From positions 1-64,000 of the forward strand of contig JAMPCH010000006.1 of the NCBI GenBank assembly GCA_023666265.1: a DNA stretch of 64,000 nt. Reading direction: 5' to 3'. How positions within the stretch are numbered: position 1 is the stretch's first letter; each line of letters opens with the position of its first letter. Shown here piece after piece: positions 38,568 to 46,293 of this stretch. The notes under the pieces were generated by a model that was not told the DNA's origin, made no database searches, and saw only the letters and a list, made by a program, of their open reading frames with translations. This stretch comes from Roseburia sp. (GTDB lineage Bacteria; Bacillota; Clostridia; Oscillospirales; Ruminococcaceae). The translations under genes were made by a program, and so were the position numbers.

Positions 38568-40921
38568 ACGGAAAACACCTCATGACCGCGTTAAAAAAGG
38601 ATCGTTTAAGTAACCTGATCCTGTTTTTATTCATGACCGTCTCGGCGGCGATCGCCGTAACGGTCGCGCTCTCGCTGACGCGGCTTTTCGGCTCGATCAC
38701 GGCGATGTACGCGACGGCGAAGCCGCCCCACTTTCTCCAGATGCATAAAGGGGACTTGGATCAAGCGGCGATCGACGAATTTAACCGAGACTACGGCGCG
38801 GTCGTCTACGCACAGACCGTCCCCATGCTCAACGTCTACGGGAGCGACCTCACCGTCGTTAAGCCCTCGGGCGAGACCTTTTCTCTCGCCGATTGTCGGC
38901 TCGACATAAGCCTCGTGAAACAAAACGCCGAATACGACGTCCTCCTCGGCGCGGATCGCCAAAGGCTCGCCGCGCGGGACGGCGAGATCGGCGTCCCGGT
39001 GATCCTCCTCGATCAATACGATATATCCGTCGGTGATACGATCCTTTTGGATAGGGGTGACGGGCGGACGGCGTTTACCGTTTTTTCGACCGTCTGTGAC
39101 GGTCAGATGAATTCCACGCTCTGTTCCTCGACGCGGTTTTTGATCGGGGACGGGGATTTTGATCGGCTTTACGCCGAGGGCGGCGAGACGGAGTACCTGA
39201 TCGAGGCGTGGTTCGCGGACAGCGGCGAAGCCTCCGCCTATCAGACCGCCTATGAACAAAGCGCGCTCGACCTCCCCAAGAACGGTCAGGCGATCACCTA
39301 TTCCGTGATCTTCCTCCTGAGCGCGATGGCGGATCTCCTGATGGCGATCGTCTTTCTCCTCGCGGGGGTCTTATTGATCGCCGTCTCTATGGTGTGCCTT
39401 CGCTATGTGGTACTGGCGGAGCTGGAGGACGATATGCGCGAGATCGGGACGATGAAGGCGATCGGCGTTTCGTCGAAGGGGATACGCGGGCTTTATCTCG
39501 GGAAGCTGAGGCTATTGACGGCGGCGGGCTGTGTCGTGGGCTTTCCGCTCGCGATCCTCTTCTCCTCCCTCCTCGCCGAGCATATGAGCCGTACCTTTGG
39601 GTCGGAGGCGCTGTCGGCGGGCGGGCTTTTTCTCGGGGCGGCGGTGTGTCTGATCGTCTACGGGGCGATCCTTCTCTTTTCGCGGCGGCTCTTTCGGCGG
39701 CTCGACCGCGTGAGCGTGACCGAGCTGTTGGTGCGCGAGTCCGGTTTTGGGAAGCGGCGCTACGCGCGCGGCGGAACGGGGAAGCTCGCCTTCCTTCCCT
39801 TTGACCTACGCGTCGGGCTGTATGAGGCGAGACGGGGCTATGGGCTGATCTTTGGACTGCTCCTGACGGTGACGCTCTTGACGGCGATCCCCGCGCGGAT
39901 CGCCCAGACGCTTAAAAGCGGCGATTTCGCCGCCTATATGGGCTGTCCGCAATGCGACCTCCTTTTAGAGGTCGAACAGGGCGACGCGCTCGAGCCGCGC
40001 TATGACGCGGCGAAGGAGCTGATCTCGGCGGCGATCGCGGAGGGCGCGGTCGCGAACTGTGACATTTTAAGGCGGGTACGCTTACAGGCGCGGGGTGGCG
40101 GGGAGCTTATCGGGCTCCATATCGACAGCGGTGACCGCGCGGGGAGCGCCCTGAACTACATCGAGGGAAGGGAAGCGCGGACGGACGGCGAGATCGCCCT
40201 CTCCGCCCTGATCGCGGAGGAGCTCGGCGCGTCGGTCGGCGATCCGCTCCCGCTCGTCGTGAGCGGCGAGGAGCGGGGATTGACCGTCTGTGGGATCTAT
40301 CAGGACATTACGAGCGGCGGACGGACGGCGAAAACGACGGCGGATTTCTCGGGCGAAGCGGCGGAGAAATACACGTTTATGATCGATTTCGCCGAGGGCG
40401 TCGATGTCGCGGCGGAGACCGCGCGGCTTCGCGACGCGCTCGGGAGCGGATACAGCGTCGAGCGCATGGAGGAATTCGTCGGTCAGACGCTCGGCGGCGT
40501 AACGGCTCAGGTCGACCGCGCGACGGGCGCGATCTGTCCGATCGGGCTGTTTCTCGTGTTCCTGATCGCGCTGTTGTTTTTAAAGCTCCGCGTGGCGCGG
40601 AACGCGGGCGTTTTCGCGGCGAAGCGGGCGATCGGGATACCGTTTTCGTCGATCCGCCGTCAGGAGCTTATCCCGATCCTCGCCGCCGGGGGTCTCGGGG
40701 TCGCCGTCGGGATCGCTTTTACCGAGGGCTTCGGCGCGGGGCTGATCGGCGTGATTTTCGCCTTGATGAATGTCGGCGTGAGCCGGATCGTGTTCGCGGG
40801 AGATCCCTTTTTAAGGTATCTCGCGCTCCTCGCGGGGTTTTTGATCCTATTGACGGTCGCGGTCTTCGGCGTATGCCAAAAGCTTAAAAAAGGGCGCTTT
40901 ACCGAGGCGCTGAACGAGTAG
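38564..40921 (+). CDS. ABC permease, FtsX/MacB-like
   Basis: 785 residues with two FtsX-type halves. The first membrane segment is at 20-40; groups of three at about 245-360 and 645-775; two large extracellular domains between. SVTELLVRESGFGKRRYARG-like text separates the halves. The family acts with a cytosolic ATPase on lipids, peptides or antibiotics in the envelope. It partners the ATPase encoded 15 bases downstream. Confidence 0.85.
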   Translation: MNGKHLMTALKKDRLSNLILFLFMTVSAAIAVTVALSLTRLFGSITAMYATAKPPHFLQMHKGDLDQAAIDEFNRDYGAVVYAQTVPMLNVYGSDLTVVKPSGETFSLADCRLDISLVKQNAEYDVLLGADRQRLAARDGEIGVPVILLDQYDISVGDTILLDRGDGRTAFTVFSTVCDGQMNSTLCSSTRFLIGDGDFDRLYAEGGETEYLIEAWFADSGEASAYQTAYEQSALDLPKNGQAITYSVIFLLSAMADLLMAIVFLLAGVLLIAVSMVCLRYVVLAELEDDMREIGTMKAIGVSSKGIRGLYLGKLRLLTAAGCVVGFPLAILFSSLLAEHMSRTFGSEALSAGGLFLGAAVCLIVYGAILLFSRRLFRRLDRVSVTELLVRESGFGKRRYARGGTGKLAFLPFDLRVGLYEARRGYGLIFGLLLTVTLLTAIPARIAQTLKSGDFAAYMGCPQCDLLLEVEQGDALEPRYDAAKELISAAIAEGAVANCDILRRVRLQARGGGELIGLHIDSGDRAGSALNYIEGREARTDGEIALSALIAEELGASVGDPLPLVVSGEERGLTVCGIYQDITSGGRTAKTTADFSGEAAEKYTFMIDFAEGVDVAAETARLRDALGSGYSVERMEEFVGQTLGGVTAQVDRATGAICPIGLFLVFLIALLFLKLRVARNAGVFAAKRAIGIPFSSIRRQELIPILAAGGLGVAVGIAFTEGFGAGLIGVIFALMNVGVSRIVFAGDPFLRYLALLAGFLILLTVAVFGVCQKLKKGRFTEALNE

Positions 40922-40936
40922 AAACGAGGGGATCTT

Positions 40937-41680
40937 ATGACAACTTTAGAGATACGCGGGCTTTGTAAGGATTTTGACGGTAACCGCGTTTTACGGGACG
41001 TCGGGTTTCGGGTCGAGGCGGGGGATTTCGTCGCGGTCATGGGTCGGTCGGGGTGTGGGAAATCCACGCTCCTCTACTGTGTGAGCGGGATGGACGACCC
41101 GACGGCGGGGACGGTCGAGCTCGACGGGCGGGCGCTCTCCGCGCTCTCCGCGAAGGAGACCGAGCGCCTGCGCTTAACGCGTATGGGCTTTATCTTTCAA
41201 AAAGCGAATTTATTAAAAACGCTCACGATCGCGGAGAATATCACCTTCCCGGCGTTTCAGCTCGGGCGCGAGACGCGCGGGGCGATCCTCGCCCGCGCGG
41301 AGGAGCTGATGAAAAAGACGGATATCCTCTCCGTCGCGGACAGCGACATTCGCCGCGTCTCGGGCGGTCAGCTCCAGAGAGCGGCGATCTGTCGCGCGAT
41401 GATGAACCGCCCCGAGCTTTTATTCGGCGACGAGCCGACCGGGGCGCTCAACTCCTCCGCGACGAGAGAGGTCATGGATATCTTGACCGCGATCCACCGC
41501 GAGGGGACGACCGTCCTCCTCGTGACCCACGACGCTAAGGTCGCCGCGCGGGCGGATCGGGTGATCTATCTCGAGGACGGCGGGATCAAGGACGAGCTAA
41601 GGTCGGGAAGGTATTCGGAAAAGGATCTCCCGCGCCGCGAGGACGCGCTCAGGGAATGGCTCTCCGTCATAGGGTTTTAG
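40937..41680 (+). CDS. ABC transporter ATPase, LolD/MacB-like
   Basis: 247 residues with Walker A GRSGCGKSTLLYCVSGMDDP, signature RRVSGGQLQRAAICRAMMNR, and Walker B ELLFGDEPTGALNSSATREV followed by TTVLLVTHDAKVAARAD. It energises the upstream FtsX-type permease. Antibiotic-peptide exporters (BceAB-like) and MacB share this type. Last gene of the operon; a bidirectional terminator follows. Confidence 0.92.
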   Translation: MTTLEIRGLCKDFDGNRVLRDVGFRVEAGDFVAVMGRSGCGKSTLLYCVSGMDDPTAGTVELDGRALSALSAKETERLRLTRMGFIFQKANLLKTLTIAENITFPAFQLGRETRGAILARAEELMKKTDILSVADSDIRRVSGGQLQRAAICRAMMNRPELLFGDEPTGALNSSATREVMDILTAIHREGTTVLLVTHDAKVAARADRVIYLEDGGIKDELRSGRYSEKDLPRREDALREWLSVIGF

Positions 41681-41718
41681 GATACGAAAATACAAAAATA
41701 CGAACGAATATGGAAAAG

Positions 41719-41755
41719 CCCGCGCGGATCATTGAATGTCCGCGCGGGTCGTTTT
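41719..41755. terminator. Bidirectional terminator between ABC operon and fruK
   Basis: CCCGCGCGGA and TCCGCGCGGG around a 10-base loop, then TCGTTTTTG on the plus strand; A-rich flank for the opposite direction. Confidence 0.8.
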
Positions 41756-41763
41756 TGTTTTTT

Positions 41764-42669
41764 TTACGAAATCTGTTTTAAAAGTGCGTCGATCTCCGCT
41801 TTTTCCGCGAGACCGTCCGAAAAAGCCGTCGCGCCGCCCGCCGCCGTCCCGAGCCTTAGGGCGTGGTCATAGCCGCCCGTCTCGATCCCCGCGAGAAAGC
41901 CCGCGACCATCGAGTCGCCCGCCCCGACGGAATTTTTGACCGTCCCCCGACACGCGCGACAGGTACGCGTTTCCCCGTCCTCGTCGAGGAGAAAAGCGCC
42001 GTCCCCCGCCATCGAGACGAGGACGTTTCGCGCGCCCATTTCCTTTAGCCTCGCCGCGTATCCCGCGATCTCGTCGATCGTCCTCGGCGAAGCGCCGAAA
42101 AGCTCGCCCAGCTCGATCCGATTCGGCTTGATCAAAAACGGTCGGTATTTCAGCGTGTTTAAGAGGAGCGCCCCCGCCGCGTCGACGACGACGCGGAGCT
42201 TTTTCGCCTTTAGGCGCTCTAAAATTTTCTCATAAATATCGGGCGGGAGGCTTTTTGGGATGCTCCCCGCGAGGACGAGGGTGTCCCCGTCGGCGAGGCG
42301 GTCGAGCCTTTGATAGAGCGCCGTGAGCGCCTCCTCGCCGATCTCGGGACCCTGACCGTTCAGCTCGGTCTCCGCCCCCGCCTTGATCTTAACGTTGATC
42401 CGCGAGAAGCCGCGCTCTAAGCGGACGAAATCGGTCTCGATCCCCTTCGCGGCGATCCCGCGCTCGATCGCCTCGCCCGTAAAGCCCGCAATAAAGCCGA
42501 GCGCCCGCGACCTAACGCCGAGGGCGGCGAGGACGACCGAGACGTTGATCCCCTTCCCGCCGAAGTAAATTTGTTCGTCCGCCGCGCGGTTCACGCCGCC
42601 GACCGTCATTTCGCCGACGCGGACGACATAGTCGATCGCGGGATTAAACGTCACCGTATAGATCATCAT
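41764..42669 (-). CDS. fruK: 1-phosphofructokinase (PfkB family)
   Basis: 301 residues. YTVTFNPAIDYVVRV at the start, IYFGGKGINVSVVLAALGV, ETELNGQGPEI, GSIPKSLPPDIYEKIL, LIKPNRIELGELFG, and the catalytic motif NSVGAGDSMVAGFLAGIE. These are features of 1-phosphofructokinase and tagatose-6-phosphate kinase. GGGAGGAC lies before the ATG pair at 42669. There is no fruA/fruR neighbour, so the exact sugar is not proved by context. Confidence 0.88.
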   Translation of the reverse strand: MMIYTVTFNPAIDYVVRVGEMTVGGVNRAADEQIYFGGKGINVSVVLAALGVRSRALGFIAGFTGEAIERGIAAKGIETDFVRLERGFSRINVKIKAGAETELNGQGPEIGEEALTALYQRLDRLADGDTLVLAGSIPKSLPPDIYEKILERLKAKKLRVVVDAAGALLLNTLKYRPFLIKPNRIELGELFGASPRTIDEIAGYAARLKEMGARNVLVSMAGDGAFLLDEDGETRTCRACRGTVKNSVGAGDSMVAGFLAGIETGGYDHALRLGTAAGGATAFSDGLAEKAEIDALLKQIS

Positions 42670-42752
42670 AAGTCCTCCCGTTTGTTATATTTCTTAAAGT
42701 ATAACACCCGCGCGGCGAAAACGCAATCCCTTTGTAAAATTTTTTTCATTTA

Positions 42753-42804
42753 TTTTTTTGTGAAGGCGTGCCGCTCGGCACACCTTCGGCTTGGTGAAAA
42801 AAAG
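42753..42804. repeat. Fuller copy of the intergenic motif with inverted arms
   Basis: TTTTTTTGTGAAGGCGTGCC is followed by an inverted counterpart (CGGCACACCTTC, then GGTGAAAAAAA). The inner arms GTGCCG/CGGCAC pair. This shows the motif can be the end of a small symmetric unit. Confidence 0.6.
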
Positions 42805-42881
42805 CCAAACAGGCGGTCACGGCTCTGAAGAACGGTGTGAACGCGATGATTAAGGTTCTCTATGAGGACACGAAAGAGTGA
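42804..42881 (+). pseudogene. Possible gene remnant
   Basis: A 25-codon frame reading AKQAVTALKNGVNAMIKVLY, then EDTKE and stop. It has no start and the frame is closed upstream. It looks protein-like and may be the end of a lost gene. The rest of the 42670-42980 gap holds the motif above and AT-rich sequence. Confidence 0.3.
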
Positions 42882-42982
42882 CAGACAAAAAGCCGCCCGC
42901 GAGCGCAATACTCACGAGCGGTGTATTGAATCAGTTGTATACTCATAACTGTTGTATTACTTGCGATGTTTTTGATAATACC

Positions 42983-44851
42983 TTAAATTATCTTTTTCTC
43001 CCATTTCAGTAGCAGCGACGAATTGATCACAACAAGAACGGACCCCGCGTTGTGTACCAACGCGCCGACTATGGGATTTAAAATACCCGTGATCGCGAGT
43101 AGGATAGCGATAAAATTTAACGTCATCGAGAAGGTCAGATTTAATTTTATCGTCGTCATCATTCGCTTTGAAAGCGCAAACAAATGCGGCAGCTCCTCGA
43201 CCTTATCATCGACCAGAGCGATGTCCGCCGCGTCTACCGCGATGTCGCTCCCGACGCCGCCCATAGCGATCCCGACGTCGGCGCGTTTCAGCGCGGGCGC
43301 GTCGTTTATGCCGTCGCCGATCATACAAACGGCTTGCCCTTTTTCTTGACAATCGGTAATGTAATTCATTTTGTCCTCGGGCAGACAATGCGGACAAACC
43401 TCGCTTATTTGGAGTTTATCGGCGATCGCTTTCGCGGCGTTTTCGGAGTCGCCCGTAAGAAGTACCGATTGAACGCCGATCGAACGCAGTTTTTCAAGCA
43501 TATCGCCGCTCTGCGGTCTGAGTGTATCCGCCAGCGCGAGGAAACCCGCCGATCTCCCGTCAACGGCTATGTAGACGATTATCGCGCCGTCCGCGAGATA
43601 TTGCGCCGCCGCCTTTTCGTTGACGGAAATTCCGTTTTCAAGCATTAAGGCGGAATTTCCCGCGAGGATCTTTTTTCCGCCAACAATTGCGGCTACGCCC
43701 CTGCCGGGTGTCATCGTGAAATCCTCGGCGGCGGCGATCTCCCCGTTATATTTACCGCAATAATATCGTACAACGGATTTGCCGATCGGATGCTCGGACA
43801 GCTTTTCGACAGCGGAGGCTAACGCGCAAAGCTCCGTTTCGGGATAATTCTCCGCGTAAACAGCGACCACCTCGGGCTGTCCGTAGGTCAGCGTTCCCGT
43901 TTTATCAAAGGCGATCTTCCGAACCTTTGAAAGCCGTTCAAGCGCGTCGCCCTCGCGGACAAGAAAGCCGTGCTTTGTAACGTTGCCGATCGCCGCCATG
44001 ATCGCCGTTGGTGTGGCGAGTACGAGCGCACACGGACAGAATACAACGAGGATCGTCACCGCGCGGATAATTTCACCGCTGATAAGCCAAGTGAGCGCGG
44101 CGGCGGAAAGCGCGATAATGACAATCCAAGTCGCCCAGCGGTCGGCAAGACCGACGATCTTAGCCTTACCCGCGTCTGCGGACTGTACGAGCCGTATCAT
44201 TCGCTGAATTGAGCTGTCCTCGCCGACCTTTGTTGCCCTCATTTCAAACGCGCCGAATTGATTTACCGTTCCGCTTGAAACCTCGTCGCCGACCGTTTTG
44301 TCCACGGGGAGCGACTCGCCCGTCATTACAGCTTGATTTATCGAGGTTTGCCCCGATGTGATCATTCCGTCAACGGGAACGGTCTCGCCCGGTAAAACGC
44401 GAAGAATATCGCCCTCTTTGACCAGCGCCGACGGAACGATCTTCTCCGAGTCGTCGGAAATGAGCCGCGCCGTCTGCGGAGTGAGGTGAACGAGCTTTTC
44501 AATTCCCGCTCTCGCTTTTGCGACCGTTATATCCTCAAGCAGACCGCCGAACTGCATTATAAATGCGACCTCGCCCGCCGCGAAGTCCTCCCCGATACAA
44601 ACCGAAGCGATCAGCGCGATCGAAACGAGAACGTCCGCCTTGATGTCGAACGCCGTAACCAATCCGACAATTGCCTCGAGAATGATCGGAACGCCGCACA
44701 GCACGATAGCGATCCAAGCCGCGTTAAACGGCAACGGTACTCCGATAAGGCTTACTATCAGCGCCGCTCCCGATACGGTAAGCAGAATGATGTCCTTTTT
44801 TATGCCGCCAAGCTCCAACAAATGTTCCAATTTTTTCGTCAAGCTTTTCAT
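42983..44851 (-). CDS. Heavy-metal P1B-type ATPase, copper-type by context
   Basis: 622 residues. Metal-path motif CPC in ILVVFCPCALVLATPTAIMA, phosphorylation site FDKTGTLTYGQ, HP in VEKLSEHPIGKSVV, hinge MIGDGINDAPALKRADVGIA, and HN in GALVHNAGSVLVVINSS near the end. There is no N-terminal metal-binding domain. CPC is shared by copper and zinc/cadmium pumps; the HN-x-G end resembles CadA/ZntA-type pumps, while the upstream CsoR-type regulator and sites suggest copper. Metal identity is therefore open. Transcription from 44921 passes through two CsoR-like operators. Confidence 0.92.
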   Translation of the reverse strand: MKSLTKKLEHLLELGGIKKDIILLTVSGAALIVSLIGVPLPFNAAWIAIVLCGVPIILEAIVGLVTAFDIKADVLVSIALIASVCIGEDFAAGEVAFIMQFGGLLEDITVAKARAGIEKLVHLTPQTARLISDDSEKIVPSALVKEGDILRVLPGETVPVDGMITSGQTSINQAVMTGESLPVDKTVGDEVSSGTVNQFGAFEMRATKVGEDSSIQRMIRLVQSADAGKAKIVGLADRWATWIVIIALSAAALTWLISGEIIRAVTILVVFCPCALVLATPTAIMAAIGNVTKHGFLVREGDALERLSKVRKIAFDKTGTLTYGQPEVVAVYAENYPETELCALASAVEKLSEHPIGKSVVRYYCGKYNGEIAAAEDFTMTPGRGVAAIVGGKKILAGNSALMLENGISVNEKAAAQYLADGAIIVYIAVDGRSAGFLALADTLRPQSGDMLEKLRSIGVQSVLLTGDSENAAKAIADKLQISEVCPHCLPEDKMNYITDCQEKGQAVCMIGDGINDAPALKRADVGIAMGGVGSDIAVDAADIALVDDKVEELPHLFALSKRMMTTIKLNLTFSMTLNFIAILLAITGILNPIVGALVHNAGSVLVVINSSLLLKWEKKII

Positions 44852-44866
44852 TTAAGCACCTCCGTT

Positions 44867-44882
44867 ATACCCTATGGGGTAT
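44867..44882. promoter_or_regulatory. CsoR-like operator in ATPase leader
   Basis: ATACCCTATGGGGTAT, near-palindromic, in the transcribed leader just before the GGAGG of the ATPase gene. It resembles the TACCCC..GGGGTA class of CsoR sites. Confidence 0.75.
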
Positions 44883-44891
44883 CTGTATATC

Positions 44892-44921
44892 ATTATACCA
44901 TATGGGGTATAGGTATGTCAA
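44892..44921 (-). promoter_or_regulatory. ATPase promoter with operator in spacer
   Basis: Minus strand TTGACA (44921-44916), 18-bp spacer, TATAAT (44897-44892). The spacer contains a second operator, ATACCATATGGGGTAT (44895-44910), so repressor binding would block polymerase. Confidence 0.85.
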
Positions 44922-44933
44922 GCGATGATAAAG

Positions 44934-44959
44934 AAAAGTCGGCATAAAACCGACTTTTT
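44934..44959. terminator. Terminator after csoR-like gene
   Basis: AAAAGTCGG and CCGACTTTT around a 7-base loop, with A and T runs on the two sides. It separates the regulator from the ATPase promoter. Confidence 0.75.
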
Positions 44960-45009
44960 GAAATTTTGTGCAAAATACGAGGCATCTCATTGTAACAGCT
45001 TGATGATTT

Positions 45010-45285
45010 TTACGACATATTCGCAAATCTCTCAACCGCTTTCGTAAAATTCTCAATGGTTTGATCCGCGTCGCCGTGTTCGATACCGTCACGGACGCAA
45101 TGCTTGATGTGACCCTCCAAAACGACCTTTCCACAGCCGTGGAGCGCCGACTTTGCCGCGTTTATCTGCGCCAGAATATCCTCACACGGAACGTCCTCGT
45201 CGACCATTTTATCAATAGCCTGTACCTGTCCGATTATTTTCTTCAAGCGGCGGTGCAGATTTTCCGCGTCCATACATTGTCTCAT
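45010..45285 (-). CDS. csoR: CsoR/RcnR-family metal-sensing repressor
   Basis: 91 residues of the all-helical DUF156 fold: LHRRLKKIIGQVQAIDKMVD, VPCEDILAQINAAKSALHGC, GHIKHCVRDGIEHG. Cys34, His59 and Cys63 have the exact spacing of the Cu(I) site of CsoR, which favours copper over nickel or formaldehyde members. Metal binding releases the DNA. It has its own promoter (45322-45350) with a site just downstream, and probably controls itself and the ATPase gene. Confidence 0.88.
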   Translation of the reverse strand: MRQCMDAENLHRRLKKIIGQVQAIDKMVDEDVPCEDILAQINAAKSALHGCGKVVLEGHIKHCVRDGIEHGDADQTIENFTKAVERFANMS

Positions 45286-45299
45286 ATTCCATTCCTCCG

Positions 45300-45350
45300 A
45301 TACTTTTAGGGGTATATGTATATTATACGACCGTTTTAAACGAATGTCAA
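45300..45350 (-). promoter_or_regulatory. Promoter and operator of csoR-like gene
   Basis: Minus strand TTGACA (45350-45345), 17-bp spacer, TATAAT (45327-45322). Operator-like ATACTTTTAGGGGTAT at 45300-45315 lies at the transcript start, less symmetric than the ATPase sites. Confidence 0.75.
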
Positions 45351-45497
45351 GATAAAGACGGTAATTTTACGGCGTCTTTACTTATACGGCGTCCTGTCGC
45401 GCCCCGTATATTTTCGCGTCCCTCGGGGAAAATAGAGGGGAAAGCGGGTCTGACAAGACCCGCCGATCGGTATGACTGCCAAAAAATATTTAAGGAA

Positions 45498-45525
45498 GGA
45501 GAGCGTACCCGCGTGTTCGCTCTCC
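45498..45525 (+). other. Hairpin directly upstream of Hsp20 ribosome site
   Basis: GGAGAGCG (45498-45505) and CGCTCTCC (45518-45525), 12-base loop; GAAGGAAAGGAAGG follows. Another perfect hairpin GCGGGTCT-GACA-AGACCCGC lies at 45444-45463. The first could compete with the ribosome site for structure; no CIRCE or known thermometer consensus is present. Confidence 0.45.
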
Positions 45526-45546
45526 GAAGGAAAGGAAGGATCATTG

Positions 45547-45960
45547 ATGTTCGGTTTGACCCCTTATGAAAGAAACGCGGGGTTTTTTGACGCGTTCGGG
45601 AGCTTCGCGAACGACTTTTTCGCCGAGAGCCGCGCCTGTAAGACCGACGTGCGCGACGAGGGCGAGCGCTATGTTTTGGAGGCGGAGCTTCCCGGCTTTA
45701 AAAAGGACGACATTCGCCTCGACATTCGCGGCGATCGGCTTACATTATCCGCCGAGCGAAGCGAGGAGGACGAGCGTAAGGATCGCGAGGGACGCTATAT
45801 CCGCCGCGAGCGGAGCTTTGGCTCGTATACGCGGAGCTTTGATCTCTCGGGGATCGCCGCCGATCGGATCACCGCCGAGTATAAAAGCGGCGTCTTGACC
45901 CTCACGCTCCCCAAGACGGAGGAACAGCCCGTCCGCTCGCGACGGCTCGAAATTCGTTGA
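45547..45960 (+). CDS. Hsp20 small heat-shock protein
   Basis: 137 residues with the alpha-crystallin domain: CKTDVRDEGERYVLEAELPG, FKKDDIRLDIRGDRLTLSAE, RRERSFGSYTRSFDL, and AEYKSGVLTLTLPKTE (the A-x-x-x-n-GvL motif). It is an ATP-independent holdase that prevents aggregation. ATG 45547 chosen because AAGGAAGG lies just upstream. The C-terminal tail has no I-x-I motif beyond LEIR. A strong terminator follows. Confidence 0.93.
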   Translation: MFGLTPYERNAGFFDAFGSFANDFFAESRACKTDVRDEGERYVLEAELPGFKKDDIRLDIRGDRLTLSAERSEEDERKDREGRYIRRERSFGSYTRSFDLSGIAADRITAEYKSGVLTLTLPKTEEQPVRSRRLEIR

Positions 45961-45972
45961 GATTATTTCAAC

Positions 45973-46012
45973 AACGACCGAATGAAATCCCGGTTTCATT
46001 CGGTCGTTTTTT
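45973..46012 (+). terminator. Terminator of hsp20
   Basis: AACGACCGAATGAAA and its complement form a 15-bp perfect stem around TCCCGG, with a T run in the right arm and after. Confidence 0.92.
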
Positions 46013-46014
46013 CT

Positions 46015-46125
46015 GTTCCGAAACAGTCCTTCGAGCGGGAGAGGCGGCGGACGTGCTTCGACATTCCGAAACGGGAAAGCGATCCCGTTCCGAAAAAGTC
46101 CTCTGATCGGGGGAGCCGGCGAAAG
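46015..46125 (+). repeat. Imperfect 39-bp direct repeat pair
   Basis: GTTCCGAAACAGTCCTTCGA (46015) and GTTCCGAAAAAGTCCTCTGA (46087) begin two related 39-bp stretches 72 bases apart. They occupy the gap before the cellulase promoter, which also has a reverse copy of the GGGAAGG motif at 46157-46175. Function unknown. Confidence 0.5.
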
Positions 46126-46188
46126 CTCGAGCATTTCCGCTCGGGCGGCGGAGCGCCGCGCCTTCCCAAAAAAATAAATAAAAAAGTC

Positions 46189-46217
46189 TTGATTTTCTCG
46201 CCGAACCGTGTTATAAT
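46189..46217 (+). promoter_or_regulatory. Sigma-A promoter of GH5 gene
   Basis: TTGATT (46189-46194), 17-bp spacer, TATAAT (46212-46217). Confidence 0.8.
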
Positions 46218-46293
46218 GACAGTATCGGTATGAAAACGTTTACAGCTCGGGCGGCGTATCGCCCGAACGAACGACAACGGAAAGGAATCGATT

